Source: Niveispirillum cyanobacteriorum (GTDB lineage Bacteria; Pseudomonadota; Alphaproteobacteria; Azospirillales; Azospirillaceae). Taken from it: a stretch of DNA of 64,000 nt. The notes beneath the pieces were generated by a model. That model had not been told where the DNA came from and did not search any database. It saw nothing but the letters and a program-made list of their open reading frames with translations. The stretch covers positions 676,501-740,500 of the forward strand of contig NZ_CP025611.1 of assembly GCF_002868735.1 (NCBI RefSeq). Direction: 5' to 3'. The first letter of the stretch is position 1. Every line of letters starts with the position of its first letter. Below, piece after piece: positions 44,287 through 53,170 of this stretch. A program made the translations under genes and the position numbers.

Positions 44287-47200
44287 ATGGCGCATGCGAA
44301 ACGGTTGCGGACAGGGGTGGCGCTGCTTGCCCTGTTGACGGGGGCCTTGCCTGTGGCGGGGGCGGACGCGCCCCATGGGCTGCTGTTCCAGGTCACGGGC
44401 GAGAAGGGGCTGGTGGCCGACCGTGCCGTGGGCGACGCGCGCCCCACCTTCGCTGATAAGGTGGCTGTGGTCCCGCAGGGCGGCGCGTCTGGTGCCTATC
44501 TCCAGGCCGCCGATGATCAGGTCCTGGCCTGGGCAGCCCCCGGCAATATCCGGGCGCAGCGCGGCACGCTCAGCTTCTTCTGGCGGTCCCGCTATCCCGT
44601 TGGTAGCAATCAGTTTCCGCTGTTCCGCGTGTCGTTCGCCAATCACAGCAGCTGGGACATGGTGTTCCTGCGCCTGGACTGGAACGGCAGGGGTTTTGAC
44701 GGATTCGTGACGGATACGAATCTGGCACGCGTGCGGGTTTCATGGGAAATGTCCGCCGCCCCGGCGCCCGACGCCTGGACCCATATCGCGTTTGCCTGGG
44801 ACGAAGCGACGGGGGTGCAGCTTTACGTCAATGGTGCCCTGGTGGCCCGCAAGGATCAGCCGGCCTCCCTGGATGCCAGCCTGGATCAGTTCGGGCCGCA
44901 CAGCCGCATCATCAGCCCGATCCAGGTGCAAAGCCGCTATAATTTCCTGCGTGGCGGCGACATCGACGATATCCGCATTCATGACCGTGCCCTGGATGCA
45001 ACATCCATCAAGACCCTGGCCCAGGGTGGGGAACCGGTGTCAATGCCGGTGCCGCCAGATGGCTGGTCCGCGTGGGCGCATCGCAACGGCTTTGACCGTC
45101 CTGACGATCCGCCGCCCTATCTGGCCGATGCCAGCACACGCATCCGCAAGGTGGAATTTACCGAACAGCGCGATATCGCGCAGCGCATGTGGAAGGGCAA
45201 TGATGGTATCCGGGAAACCACCTGGCCCGGTGTCTATAACCGTTCCCGTCTGGCCGGCCGCCACGATTATTTCACCCTGCCGGACTGGAACGTCTATTCG
45301 ATGGGTGGCAAGTCCGGCACATGGTTCCTGCCCGACGAACCGTTCAATCAGGTCGAAATTCAGGGTGCGGCCCATGGCAAGCTGGGCTGGGTGAAGGGGG
45401 TCACCGTCCCCAAAGGAAATGGTCAGATCACCACGGATGGCGACCTGCTTGCCAAACGCCGCGCAGGTACCGAACGCAGCACCACCCGTCTGAAGCAGGA
45501 GGCGGCGGGCGGTGCCCTGCGCTTCGTGAACGACGTACAGGAAACGCCGATTCAGGAGATCGGTGCCTATCATGTCGGCCCTGGCGCCGCACCCGCGGGC
45601 CTGGGTGATTTCCATTTCAACCTGCGTCTGGCGGCGGAACCGGATTTCACAGCCATCCTGCCGCTGCGTCGTTTCATTGAAGGCCGCTATCCGGAGGGGG
45701 AACGCGACGTGATCGTCGCTATTCCCGATGGCGGCGTGCCGACCCGCAAACGTGTGACACCGCCGGCGACGAAGGGCCGGCCCGTGGCCCATATCGCCAT
45801 TCCCATGGATTTCCGCCGGCAGGAGCCGGGTTTGCCCCTGTACCGCGCCAGCACGGAGGGGTTTGAAAATATCGGCGGTCTGGATGGGATTGAACTGGTG
45901 ATCCCGGCACTGGACGTGAAGCCGACGCACAAGGGCGGACTGGTCGCCCTGAATATCCGGGTCAAAGACCCGCTGACGCCCGAACGTGACCTGATGGATG
46001 TCAATGTTGCGGTCAAGCCGGGGGAGGCACGGACCCTGTGGCTGGATACGCGTGACCGCATCCTGCCGTCCGACAGGCCGCTATACCTGACCATCGCCTC
46101 GTCTGCGCCGGACTTTTCGGTCGCGAAGCTGGATGGAGCCGCCCTGCGGCTGGTGTTCAAGACCAAGGCGGAGGCCAAGGACGAGCATGCGTTCGACCGT
46201 GAACGCCAGATTCAGGACAATTACGGCTTCCTGGTGGAGGAACGGCAAAGCAGCCGGAATCTTGGCCTGTTCCAACGCTTTTATGAGGATGTAACCGACC
46301 TTCTGCGCATTGATCCCGACAACAAGGTCGGGAATGGCTATTGGTCGGAATGGAACCCGCAGCAGCCGCTGCCGCCCGTCGATCTGGAGTCAGCGCCGCC
46401 GGGTGTGCCCGCCTGGGCCTGGGGCCAGACACGATATCTGGCACAGGTCCGGTCCTTCGTGAACTGGTGGATCGACCACCGGCAGGTGGAGGGAGAATTC
46501 GGCGGTGGCCTGTCGGATGATACCGACCTGACGAACCAATGGCCGGGCCTAGCTCTGATGGGCGTGGACCGGGAGAAGCTGACCAAGTCTCTGTCCGACA
46601 TGATTGAGGCGGTGCATGCCAATGGCATGCTGACCAGCGGTCTGGGCACCATCGTCACCGATGAACTGCATGTCTATGAGGAAGGGATCAACGCGCAGTC
46701 GCAGATGTCCCTGCTGACCCCCGGCGATCCACAGGCGGTGGAACGGCTGATGGAGACGGCGGCCAACTTCCCGGACCTGACGGCGGTCAATCCAAAGGGC
46801 AACCGCCTGCTGGTCTCCAACTATTTCGGGGCCGGGCACATCGTCAAGGAAGCGCCATGGCAATGGTCGAAGCCCTATTCGTACCTGATCTTCCATCCCG
46901 GTATCCGGCTGGTGGAGATCAATGGCGATCCCGCGACCCGCAAGCTGCTGCTGGAACTGGCCGATGGCTATCTGGCCCATGGCAAGCAGGCCGCTGACGG
47001 CACCTGGACCTTCCCGTCGGAGATCAACTGGCCAGACGGCGCCACGCGGGGCACTGCCGGGCCGGAACAGACCAATCTGTTGATGTGGGCGGCGTATCGC
47101 TGGACGGGTGATGCCAAATATCTTCGGCCCATCGAACAGGTGCTGCGTAAGGGCGGGCTGTCGGCGCTGGCCGGTATCGTCAGCAGCGATCTGGCCATCG

Positions 47201-48099
47201 ATCTGAAGCGCACCGAACTGCGTGCCGCCGTTCTGGAGCAGGCAAAGGCTGACCGCTATGCCAGCCCGTACACCTACCACACGGCCTGGGTCGCGACTGA
47301 CGACAAGGCTTGGCTGGTCAAGCAGTACGACAATCAGCGGCAGTTCGCGGCGTTGCGTATGGAGATGATGACCGCCGATCATTGGTGGACCGACCGTGTC
47401 GAACTGCCAACCCAGGAACTGCAGCGTCAGCGTCTGGGCGGTGTTGCGCTCTATCGTAACGCCATTGTGCGCGGCAACCGCATCGAATGGGATTTCGATG
47501 ACAAGGATGGGGCGGAAAAGGTCGCCATCCTGGTGAAGGAGCCGACCCGGACCGGACTCCGTGTTCTGGCCCATAACCTGTCCGACAGGCCGGTCACCGC
47601 CCGCATCATCGGTGCCGATGTCGCCACCGGCGATTGGGCGCTGGCCGAAGGTATTGATGCCGACGGCGATGACAAGGCGGAGAGCAGCGCCAGCCGCAAG
47701 ATCGCCTTTGGCGAAGGACAGGCGGTTTCGGTCACGCTGACGCCCGGCCGGACCAGCGTGTTCGATTTCGCCCTGTCAGGGACTGAACAGGATCTGACCC
47801 AGCGCCCGGACCTTGCCATCGCGGCACGCGACGTGGTGCAGGTGAAGGGCAGGGTGGACGTGACCGTCCATAATATTGGTTCGGTGCCGGCCCCCACGGG
47901 CCGTGTCCGGTTGCTGGCCGCCGATGGCTCCGTCCTGGCAGCGGTGCCGCTGTCGTCCATCGCGGCACCGCTGGACCTGAAGCCCAAGATCGCGAAGGTT
48001 ACCTTGAAGGCTCCGCCGGCGGCGGTGTCGGTGGATGTCCTGTTGGATGGCGGGGCCGTTGAAGCACGCGCCAACAATAATAAGGTGATGCTCCGCTAA
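44287..48099 (+). CDS. Large secreted LamG / helical-barrel / CARDB protein, probable carbohydrate-active
   Basis: The 1,270-residue protein starts MAHAKRLRTG with a signal peptide (to ~25) and GGAAGGA upstream. Residues ~60-235 form a LamG jelly-roll (TLSFFWRSRYP, QLYVNGALVARKD, DIDDIRIHDRALD). A beta-rich region follows to ~600, then a helical region (~730-1090) with DDTDLTNQWPGLALMG and AGPEQTNLLMWAAYRW that looks like an alpha/alpha barrel, as in lyases or glycosidases. The last ~100 residues (from DLAIAARDVVQVKGRVDVTV) are CARDB-like. No catalytic family is recognised. Divergent TonB receptor and galM suggest glycan processing. Confidence 0.75.
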   Translation: MAHAKRLRTGVALLALLTGALPVAGADAPHGLLFQVTGEKGLVADRAVGDARPTFADKVAVVPQGGASGAYLQAADDQVLAWAAPGNIRAQRGTLSFFWRSRYPVGSNQFPLFRVSFANHSSWDMVFLRLDWNGRGFDGFVTDTNLARVRVSWEMSAAPAPDAWTHIAFAWDEATGVQLYVNGALVARKDQPASLDASLDQFGPHSRIISPIQVQSRYNFLRGGDIDDIRIHDRALDATSIKTLAQGGEPVSMPVPPDGWSAWAHRNGFDRPDDPPPYLADASTRIRKVEFTEQRDIAQRMWKGNDGIRETTWPGVYNRSRLAGRHDYFTLPDWNVYSMGGKSGTWFLPDEPFNQVEIQGAAHGKLGWVKGVTVPKGNGQITTDGDLLAKRRAGTERSTTRLKQEAAGGALRFVNDVQETPIQEIGAYHVGPGAAPAGLGDFHFNLRLAAEPDFTAILPLRRFIEGRYPEGERDVIVAIPDGGVPTRKRVTPPATKGRPVAHIAIPMDFRRQEPGLPLYRASTEGFENIGGLDGIELVIPALDVKPTHKGGLVALNIRVKDPLTPERDLMDVNVAVKPGEARTLWLDTRDRILPSDRPLYLTIASSAPDFSVAKLDGAALRLVFKTKAEAKDEHAFDRERQIQDNYGFLVEERQSSRNLGLFQRFYEDVTDLLRIDPDNKVGNGYWSEWNPQQPLPPVDLESAPPGVPAWAWGQTRYLAQVRSFVNWWIDHRQVEGEFGGGLSDDTDLTNQWPGLALMGVDREKLTKSLSDMIEAVHANGMLTSGLGTIVTDELHVYEEGINAQSQMSLLTPGDPQAVERLMETAANFPDLTAVNPKGNRLLVSNYFGAGHIVKEAPWQWSKPYSYLIFHPGIRLVEINGDPATRKLLLELADGYLAHGKQAADGTWTFPSEINWPDGATRGTAGPEQTNLLMWAAYRWTGDAKYLRPIEQVLRKGGLSALAGIVSSDLAIDLKRTELRAAVLEQAKADRYASPYTYHTAWVATDDKAWLVKQYDNQRQFAALRMEMMTADHWWTDRVELPTQELQRQRLGGVALYRNAIVRGNRIEWDFDDKDGAEKVAILVKEPTRTGLRVLAHNLSDRPVTARIIGADVATGDWALAEGIDADGDDKAESSASRKIAFGEGQAVSVTLTPGRTSVFDFALSGTEQDLTQRPDLAIAARDVVQVKGRVDVTVHNIGSVPAPTGRVRLLAADGSVLAAVPLSSIAAPLDLKPKIAKVTLKAPPAAVSVDVLLDGGAVEARANNNKVMLR

Positions 48100-48213
48100 G
48101 GTGCCGGGGGTGGCCCTTATCCGTTGGACTTGTCACCCCCACAACAATCGGATTGGACGCACTGCGTGGCGGGTCTATAGGCTGGGGCCTGGATATCCGC
48201 CACCGGTGCCTTC

Positions 48214-49119
48214 ATGCCCGTCAATCTCGCTCTGTTTTTCTGTTCCGTCCTGATCTGGGGCTCGACCTGGTACGCCATCACGTTCCAGTTGGGGGCGGTG
48301 CATCCGGCGGTGTCGGTGGCCTACCGGTTCCTGCTGGCGGGTGGCGTGCTGCTGGGTTGGCTGGCGCTGCGCCGGCAACCGATCCTGCCGAAGCGGGGCG
48401 GGTGGGGCCTGATTTTGGGCGCGGGGCTGCTGAACTTCTCCCTGAACTATTTCATGGTCTATAAGGCCACCGCACTGTTGCCGTCGGGTCTGGTGGCCGT
48501 GGCGGGGTCGGTTCTGTCCTTGATGAATGTCGTCAATGCCCGGCTGTTCCTGGGGCAGCCGATGCGGCCCGCCGTCCTGGCCGGTGGCTTCATGGGTGTG
48601 GTGGGGGTGCTGCTGCTGTTTACGCCGGAACTGGATGGCGGGGTGCTGACCGGTGGGGCGTTGATCGGATTCGGCCTGATGATGGTGTCGAACTACTCTG
48701 CTTCGCTGGGCAACATGGTCGTCTCCAAGACGCGCAAGGCGGAAATGCCGCTGATCGGCACCACGGCCTGGTCGATGCTGGTCGGTGCCGGCATCATGGT
48801 GGTCGTGGCCCTGGTGCAAGGCGCCAGCTTCGCCATTGTGCCGTCGGCCCCCTATTTCCTGTCACTGGCCTACCTGGCGCTGTTCGGCTCCATCGCGGCT
48901 TTCCTGTGCTATTTCACTCTGCTGGGCCGTATCGGGCCGGGCCGGTCGGGCTATGTCGCCATCATGACGCCGGTTGTCGCCCTGATCGTTTCGACCATGT
49001 TCGAGGATTATCACTGGACGCCCGCCGGCATTGCCGGCCTGCTTCTGGCCGTTCTGGGCAATCTTCTGGTCATGGCACCGGCCTCATTGGGGGCCCTTCT
49101 GCGCCGTCAGCCGGCCTGA
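48214..49119 (+). CDS. EamA/DMT-family transporter
   Basis: The 301-residue protein has ten hydrophobic segments in two EamA repeats; the first begins LFFCSVLIWGSTWYAI, the second near NYSASLGNMVVSKTRK. Motifs are those of drug/metabolite exporters of the inner membrane. Substrate cannot be assigned. ATG 48214 (MPVNLAL) places the first helix at the N-terminus. Confidence 0.88.
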   Translation: MPVNLALFFCSVLIWGSTWYAITFQLGAVHPAVSVAYRFLLAGGVLLGWLALRRQPILPKRGGWGLILGAGLLNFSLNYFMVYKATALLPSGLVAVAGSVLSLMNVVNARLFLGQPMRPAVLAGGFMGVVGVLLLFTPELDGGVLTGGALIGFGLMMVSNYSASLGNMVVSKTRKAEMPLIGTTAWSMLVGAGIMVVVALVQGASFAIVPSAPYFLSLAYLALFGSIAAFLCYFTLLGRIGPGRSGYVAIMTPVVALIVSTMFEDYHWTPAGIAGLLLAVLGNLLVMAPASLGALLRRQPA

Positions 49120-49208
49120 TCGGCAGAAGATTGGGGCCATGCGCACTTTGCGCGTGTTGGGATGCTTGCCCCCATGCTTTCGGTGGTGTATTCCCACCGC
49201 TGAATTGG

Positions 49209-49285
49209 CGGAGCGTAGCGCAGCCTGGTAGCGCGGCTGGTTTGGGTCCAGCAGGCCGGAGGTTCGAATCCTCTCGCTCCGACCA
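49209..49285 (+). tRNA. tRNA-Pro (anticodon TGG)
   Basis: The 77-base cloverleaf has acceptor arms CGGAGCG / CGCTCCG, a D-arm GCGCAGCCTGGTAGCGC, anticodon stem GCTGG-CCAGC with loop TTTGGGT (anticodon TGG), a T-arm GAGGTTCGAATCCTC, discriminator A and encoded CCA. Confidence 0.97.
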
Positions 49286-49324
49286 TTTCCCTTACGGTTC
49301 AACCATCAGGTCACAGGGTTCGCC

Positions 49325-49630
49325 ATGAAGGTCCGGATTTACCAGCCGTCCAAGACCACCATGCAGTCCGGCCGCGGCAAGGTCGGTGACTGGGTGCTGG
49401 AATATGAACTGGCGACTCCGCGCCGCCCGGAGCCCATGATGGGCTGGACCAGCTCCGGCGACACACTGAACCAGGTACGCGTCAAGTTCCCGACCAAGGA
49501 GGCAGCATTGGCCTTCGTCGCCAAGAAGGGCTGGGACGCCGATGTCGCCGAATGGCAGGAACGCCGGGTGATCCCCAAGAATTACGCGGATAATTTCCGT
49601 ACCGACCGTCCGCGCATCGGCCGGTTCTGA
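49325..49630 (+). CDS. NDUFS4-like complex I accessory subunit (ETC complex I family)
   Basis: The 101-residue soluble protein has the family core: VRIYQPSKTTMQSG, WVLEYE, EPMMGWTSSGDT, VRVKFPTKEAALAFVAKKGWD and a C-terminal KNYADNFRTDRP. It is homologous to the mitochondrial 18-kDa subunit (PF04800), an accessory subunit of NADH:quinone oxidoreductase found in alphaproteobacteria. It is encoded between two tRNA genes with spacing of 39 and 15 bases. Confidence 0.93.
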   Translation: MKVRIYQPSKTTMQSGRGKVGDWVLEYELATPRRPEPMMGWTSSGDTLNQVRVKFPTKEAALAFVAKKGWDADVAEWQERRVIPKNYADNFRTDRPRIGRF

Positions 49631-49645
49631 TCCTTTCCCCTATCC

Positions 49646-49722
49646 GGCCCCATAGCTCAGCTGGATAGAGCACTCGCCTTCTAAGCGAGCGGTCGCAGGT
49701 TCGAATCCTGCTGGGGTCGCCA
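49646..49722 (+). tRNA. tRNA-Arg (anticodon TCT)
   Basis: The 77-base cloverleaf has acceptor GGCCCCA / TGGGGTC (one G-U pair), D-arm AGCTCAGCTGGATAGAGC, anticodon stem CTCGC-GCGAG with loop CTTCTAA (anticodon TCT), T-arm CAGGTTCGAATCCTG, discriminator G and encoded CCA. Confidence 0.97.
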
Positions 49723-49734
49723 AACATCTGGTCC

Positions 49735-49775
49735 AAAGGGCCGCCCGTCCGGTGTGACGGGCGGCCCTTTTTGTT
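49735..49775 (+). terminator. Strong intrinsic terminator after tRNA-Arg
   Basis: A 15-bp perfect stem (AAAGGGCCGCCCGTC, 49735-49749, with 49756-49770) around a 6-base loop is followed by a T-rich tail (TTTTTGTTT overlapping the arm end). It closes the tRNA-Pro/NDUFS4/tRNA-Arg unit. Confidence 0.93.
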
Positions 49776-49855
49776 TCCGGAGCGGCGCTGAACGAACCCG
49801 TTCCAGGCGGCAAAAGCCGCCGCCGCGTTGCCATCCTGGCCTGTTTCCGGAGCCC

Positions 49856-49872
49856 GGCAGGAAATGCCTGCC
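49856..49872. promoter_or_regulatory. Palindrome upstream of the flagellin promoter, possible activator site
   Basis: GGCAGGAAATGCCTGCC has perfect 6-bp arms and lies about 125 bases upstream of the sigma-54 promoter, where an enhancer-binding activator such as FlbD would bind. The identity of the binding protein is inference. Confidence 0.35.
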
Positions 49873-49995
49873 TAGGCAAAAATCGCCCAGAGCCCCCGTC
49901 CAGACCGGCCCCAAGGCGGCAAGAATGCGCCGTTTCAGGCTCTGCGCACCCTGCAATATACCTCTAAAGTATAGGTCTTCCGGCTTCTGCGAACT

Positions 49996-50011
49996 TGGCA
50001 CGCTTCCTGCT
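49996..50011 (+). promoter_or_regulatory. Sigma-54 promoter of flagellin gene
   Basis: TGGCACGCTTCCTGCT matches the -24 TGGCAC exactly and the -12 GC with correct spacing (CTGC for TTGC). Transcription should start near 50022, leaving a leader of about 270 bases before the flagellin ATG. Confidence 0.87.
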
Positions 50012-50291
50012 TATCCCCTGTCGAACCCAATCGTGTTCACCCTCAGGAGGAAGAGACCGAAGCTCTGGACAAGGCGTTGAGCGAGTAGCGGTGCAGACCA
50101 GCCTTTAAGGCGTAAGCCAAGCAAGCCTGATACCGCGATCAGCAAAACGGATTGCCCGATCCGATAAGAAACTGCCGGTCATGCACTGCACCCGGCGTCT
50201 TCCACGGGTTACGGCGACGTCCTTCCTGACAAGTCCACGAGATCGATTTGGGCCGAAACGGCCCCTCTCACGGCTCAAAAGGAGATATACC

Positions 50292-52241
50292 ATGTCGACC
50301 AGTGACGTTCAGTTGACCGCAGGAATGCGCAACAACCTGCTGCTGCTCCAGAAGACCAACAAGCAGGTGGAAAGCATCCAGAACCGTCTGTCCACGGGCA
50401 ACAAGATCAATTCCGCCCTTGACGGTCCCACCAACTTCTTCGCGGCCAAGGGCCTCAGCGTTCGTGCCACCGACCTGTCCAAGCTGAAGGAAAGCATGGG
50501 TCAGTCGATCAGCACGATCCAGGCTGGCGACAAGGGTATCACGGCCATTGAGAGCCTGATCGAACAGGCGAAGGGCTTGACCACCACGGCATACGGCAAT
50601 CTGGGTACCGACGCTGCCAGCGTCGCCACCCGTAAGTCGCTGGCCGATCAGTTCAACCGCCTGAAGGACCAGATCGACAAGATCGCCCGTGACAGCGGCT
50701 ATCAGGGCAAGAACCTGCTGGTCGGCAACGGCCTGACGCTGGACAGCACGGCCGGCAGCCGTGCCAACGTGAACTCCATTGAGGGTATGTCGAACAGCCG
50801 CGTGACCAACGTGGTCAGCGCCGACACCTACTCCATCCGCGTCACCGGCACCGGTGCTATCAGCGCCGATCTGGAGGATATTGCCAAGGCCGAAACCGCA
50901 CGCGGTATCGCGTCGCTGAAGGTCTCGGGTACCATCTCTGCCACCGCCGGCAACTTCGCCGATGTCAGCATCGAAATGCGTGGCAATGTGGGCCGCGAGC
51001 GTACCCTGGTGATCACCGAGGGTGCTGAAAGCCGCACGGTGAAGTTCTTTGACAATACACAGGCTGCTGTGGCCAGCACCGTAACGGCCGGTACCTCCGG
51101 CACGGCGCAGGTGTCGAAGGTGACCATCAGCGGCTCGATCGAAGAAGGCGATACCTTCACGGCAACCGTCAACGGTAAGGCCTACAGCTATAAGGTCACG
51201 GCTGACGATCTGGTCACTAGCGCTGGCGTCACGCGTAACCCTGCCGAGCTGCGCCAGCAGGTGGCCTCAAAGCTGGCTGGCGAAGTTGCCAAGAGCACTG
51301 ATTTTGGTGGTGACGGCACCACTGCGGCAAGCGATCCGCTTCCGACAACCTTGGGAACTGCCGACAATACGGGGGCCCGTTTCAACATTGCTTACGGCAG
51401 TACCAATGGCACCCCCAACGATTATTTCGAAATCCAGTCGGACCTGACCACCGGCACGGGCGTCTCCTTCAACCTGGGTGCTACCTCCACCAACACCCTT
51501 GATAAGGCGGTTTCGATCTCCTTCTCCTCGGGCACTGTGGTTACCTTCACGGTTGACCGCACAGCCTTGGACAACCTGGGCACCAGCGGTAACGGCACCT
51601 CGACGGTTGAGAAGAATGTCGATCTGACCGTGTCGGCGACCAACCTGAACGGCGTCACTATCGAGCGTTCGGCGGCCAACGCCCGTGGTTCGGGAAAGCT
51701 CTCGGACGGTGAGAATTCGCTGGCATTCGACAGCGGTACGGTCCGCTTCGAAGTTGACAGCGCCACCCTGAAGCAGGCTGCTTCGGCCCAGCGGTCGAAC
51801 AACCTGATCACGGTTCAGCGTACCGATGCCAACACCGAGAACGACCTGACGGTGCAGTTCAACGAGGCTAACACCTCCACCATCTCGGTCGTGTCCCAGA
51901 ACATCCAGACGGACGGTCAGGGCCTGCGCCTCGACTATGCCCAGAACAACTTCCTGGATCGCGCTGACATTGACAAGGCCGTGTCCAGCCTGGACTTCGC
52001 CACGGCGAAACTCCGGTCAACCTCTCAGGCCCTGTCGACAAACCTGAACATCATCCAGACGCGTGAGAACTTCACCAGTGAGTTCTCCAACGTCCTGACA
52101 GAGGGTTCGAACAAACTGGTCCAGGCCGACCAGAACGAGGAAGGTGCGAACCTGCTGCTGTTGCAGACCCGTCAGCAGCTGGGCACCATCTCCCTCTCGC
52201 TGGCCAACCAGGCCCAGCAGGCGATCCTGCGTCTCTTCTAA
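50292..52241 (+). CDS. Flagellin
   Basis: The 649-residue filament protein has the conserved N-terminal D0/D1 (NNLLLLQKTNKQVESIQNRL, STGNKINSALDGP, IEQAKGL) and C-terminal D1/D0 (DFATAKLRSTSQALSTNLNI, then LANQAQQAILRLF) helices, with a ~380-residue Thr/Ser/Gly-rich hypervariable centre. This is larger than the ~280-residue Caulobacter flagellins and similar in size class to Azospirillum polar flagellin. The start ATG 50292 follows AAGGAGATATACC, a very strong translation signal. No FlaF/FlbT gene follows. Confidence 0.96.
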   Translation: MSTSDVQLTAGMRNNLLLLQKTNKQVESIQNRLSTGNKINSALDGPTNFFAAKGLSVRATDLSKLKESMGQSISTIQAGDKGITAIESLIEQAKGLTTTAYGNLGTDAASVATRKSLADQFNRLKDQIDKIARDSGYQGKNLLVGNGLTLDSTAGSRANVNSIEGMSNSRVTNVVSADTYSIRVTGTGAISADLEDIAKAETARGIASLKVSGTISATAGNFADVSIEMRGNVGRERTLVITEGAESRTVKFFDNTQAAVASTVTAGTSGTAQVSKVTISGSIEEGDTFTATVNGKAYSYKVTADDLVTSAGVTRNPAELRQQVASKLAGEVAKSTDFGGDGTTAASDPLPTTLGTADNTGARFNIAYGSTNGTPNDYFEIQSDLTTGTGVSFNLGATSTNTLDKAVSISFSSGTVVTFTVDRTALDNLGTSGNGTSTVEKNVDLTVSATNLNGVTIERSAANARGSGKLSDGENSLAFDSGTVRFEVDSATLKQAASAQRSNNLITVQRTDANTENDLTVQFNEANTSTISVVSQNIQTDGQGLRLDYAQNNFLDRADIDKAVSSLDFATAKLRSTSQALSTNLNIIQTRENFTSEFSNVLTEGSNKLVQADQNEEGANLLLLQTRQQLGTISLSLANQAQQAILRLF

Positions 52242-52261
52242 GAGACCGGGTTGGAGTGAAA

Positions 52262-52297
52262 AGAGGGCGGCGGCCGCAGGGTCGTCGCCCTTTCTTT
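52262..52297 (+). terminator. Flagellin terminator
   Basis: AGGGCGGCGGCC pairs with GGTCGTCGCCCT (two G-U pairs) around a short loop and is followed by TTTCTTT, 21 bases after the flagellin stop. Confidence 0.85.
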
Positions 52298-52410
52298 ATG
52301 CGATGCAGATATCAAGGAACATTACAAAAGAATTTAAGGTAAATTCGTTGGAATAATGCAAAGCCAATCTCTCATTGCCCATCGCAAGGCAATAGGGTAC
52401 AGCCGATCAC

Positions 52411-52668
52411 ATGCGCTTCGTGATCCGCATCCTGATCTGGTCATTGGTGGTGGGGTTGGTGCTGGCCTGGCTTGGCTGGACGCCAGCCGAGCTTATTGGC
52501 TGGCTTTGGCACCTGCTGGGCCATCTGCCGGCCTGGGTGCTTGGCGTTGCGGACTGGGCTTGGCCCTACGTGAAGCAGGGCGCCGTCATTGTGGTGCCGC
52601 TGGCTTTGATCGGTCTGGTGCTGGAACTGCGCCGCCGCCGCCGGCCCGATAGCCGCCGCGTCGATTGA
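52411..52668 (+). CDS. Small two-helix membrane protein
   Basis: The 85-residue protein has two hydrophobic helices (FVIRILIWSLVVGLVLAWLG and YVKQGAVIVVPLALIGLVLE) and a very basic C-terminus (ELRRRRRPDSRR). It looks like the small membrane proteins of the DUF6460 kind in alphaproteobacteria, though I am not certain of the family. The 113 bases upstream are unusually AT-rich, consistent with a promoter. Confidence 0.65.
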   Translation: MRFVIRILIWSLVVGLVLAWLGWTPAELIGWLWHLLGHLPAWVLGVADWAWPYVKQGAVIVVPLALIGLVLELRRRRRPDSRRVD

Positions 52669-52692
52669 CCGCTTAGCGTGGTGGGCCGACCG

Positions 52693-53064
52693 TCAGTTGG
52701 GCAGGCCGCGTTTCTCTGCCGCGGCGACGTGGACCAGCCGGGCCGCCTTGTTGAAATTCATGGTGATCATCAGCGTGGCGCGGCCACGGATCAGATGGAC
52801 ATTCTTTTCCGCATCCACCGGCAGCGGCACCTTGCGGGCCATGCAATGGGAGATCAAGGCGGCCTGCAACTCGTTCTCCGGAACCGTAACGGTTTCGCGG
52901 CCCTGGTCATAACTCAGGGTGCAGGTGACGCCCTCGTCGCCGCTATCCATCCGAAGCCCGCTAATCTGGCCCAGCGGCAGCTCTTCCTTGAGGCGGCGCT
53001 TGCGATCCAGCACGGCCACGAGAACCTCGCGGTCGGTGAACAGAATGCAGCGTAGTTCCTTCAT
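52693..53064 (-). CDS. Conserved-looking soluble protein, unknown function
   Basis: The 123-residue protein begins MKELRCILFTDREVLVAVLD and continues with alternating strands and helices (GLRMDSGDEGVTCTLSY, ENELQAALISHCMARKVPLP). No signal, membrane helix or catalytic motif is seen. A CAACGTTGCC-free leader gives little start support, but the codon usage matches neighbours and no competing frame overlaps. The upstream gene hisI runs the same way, but its stop is 106 bases away. Confidence 0.6.
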   Translation of the reverse strand: MKELRCILFTDREVLVAVLDRKRRLKEELPLGQISGLRMDSGDEGVTCTLSYDQGRETVTVPENELQAALISHCMARKVPLPVDAEKNVHLIRGRATLMITMNFNKAARLVHVAAAEKRGLPN

Positions 53065-53170
53065 GGGGCAACGTCCGGTAGCAAGATCAGGAAGTCACCT
53101 TACGCCGATCCATTCGCATGGCCCAGCCCGGAACCTATGAACTTTTGGATGGTGCGCGCCGCGTTGGCAT

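Larger units (their letters stand above)
49723..50291. other. 569-base region between tRNA-Arg and flagellin
   Basis: It contains a strong terminator (49735-49775), a 6-bp-arm palindrome (49856-49872), a near-consensus sigma-54 promoter (49996-50011), and then a leader of roughly 270 bases before the flagellin start. The leader holds an AGGAGG at 50045-50050 with no start codon after it and a small GGGCC/GGCCC hairpin at 50250-50264. No gene is seen. Confidence 0.75.

Noticed and set aside
50045-50055. Upstream open reading frame in the flagellin leader
   Set aside because: AGGAGG has no ATG, GTG or TTG at usable distance; kept only as an orphan motif.
50181-50291. 37-residue upstream extension of flagellin
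   Set aside because: The extension is basic and unlike flagellins, while AAGGAGATATACC directly precedes ATG 50292.
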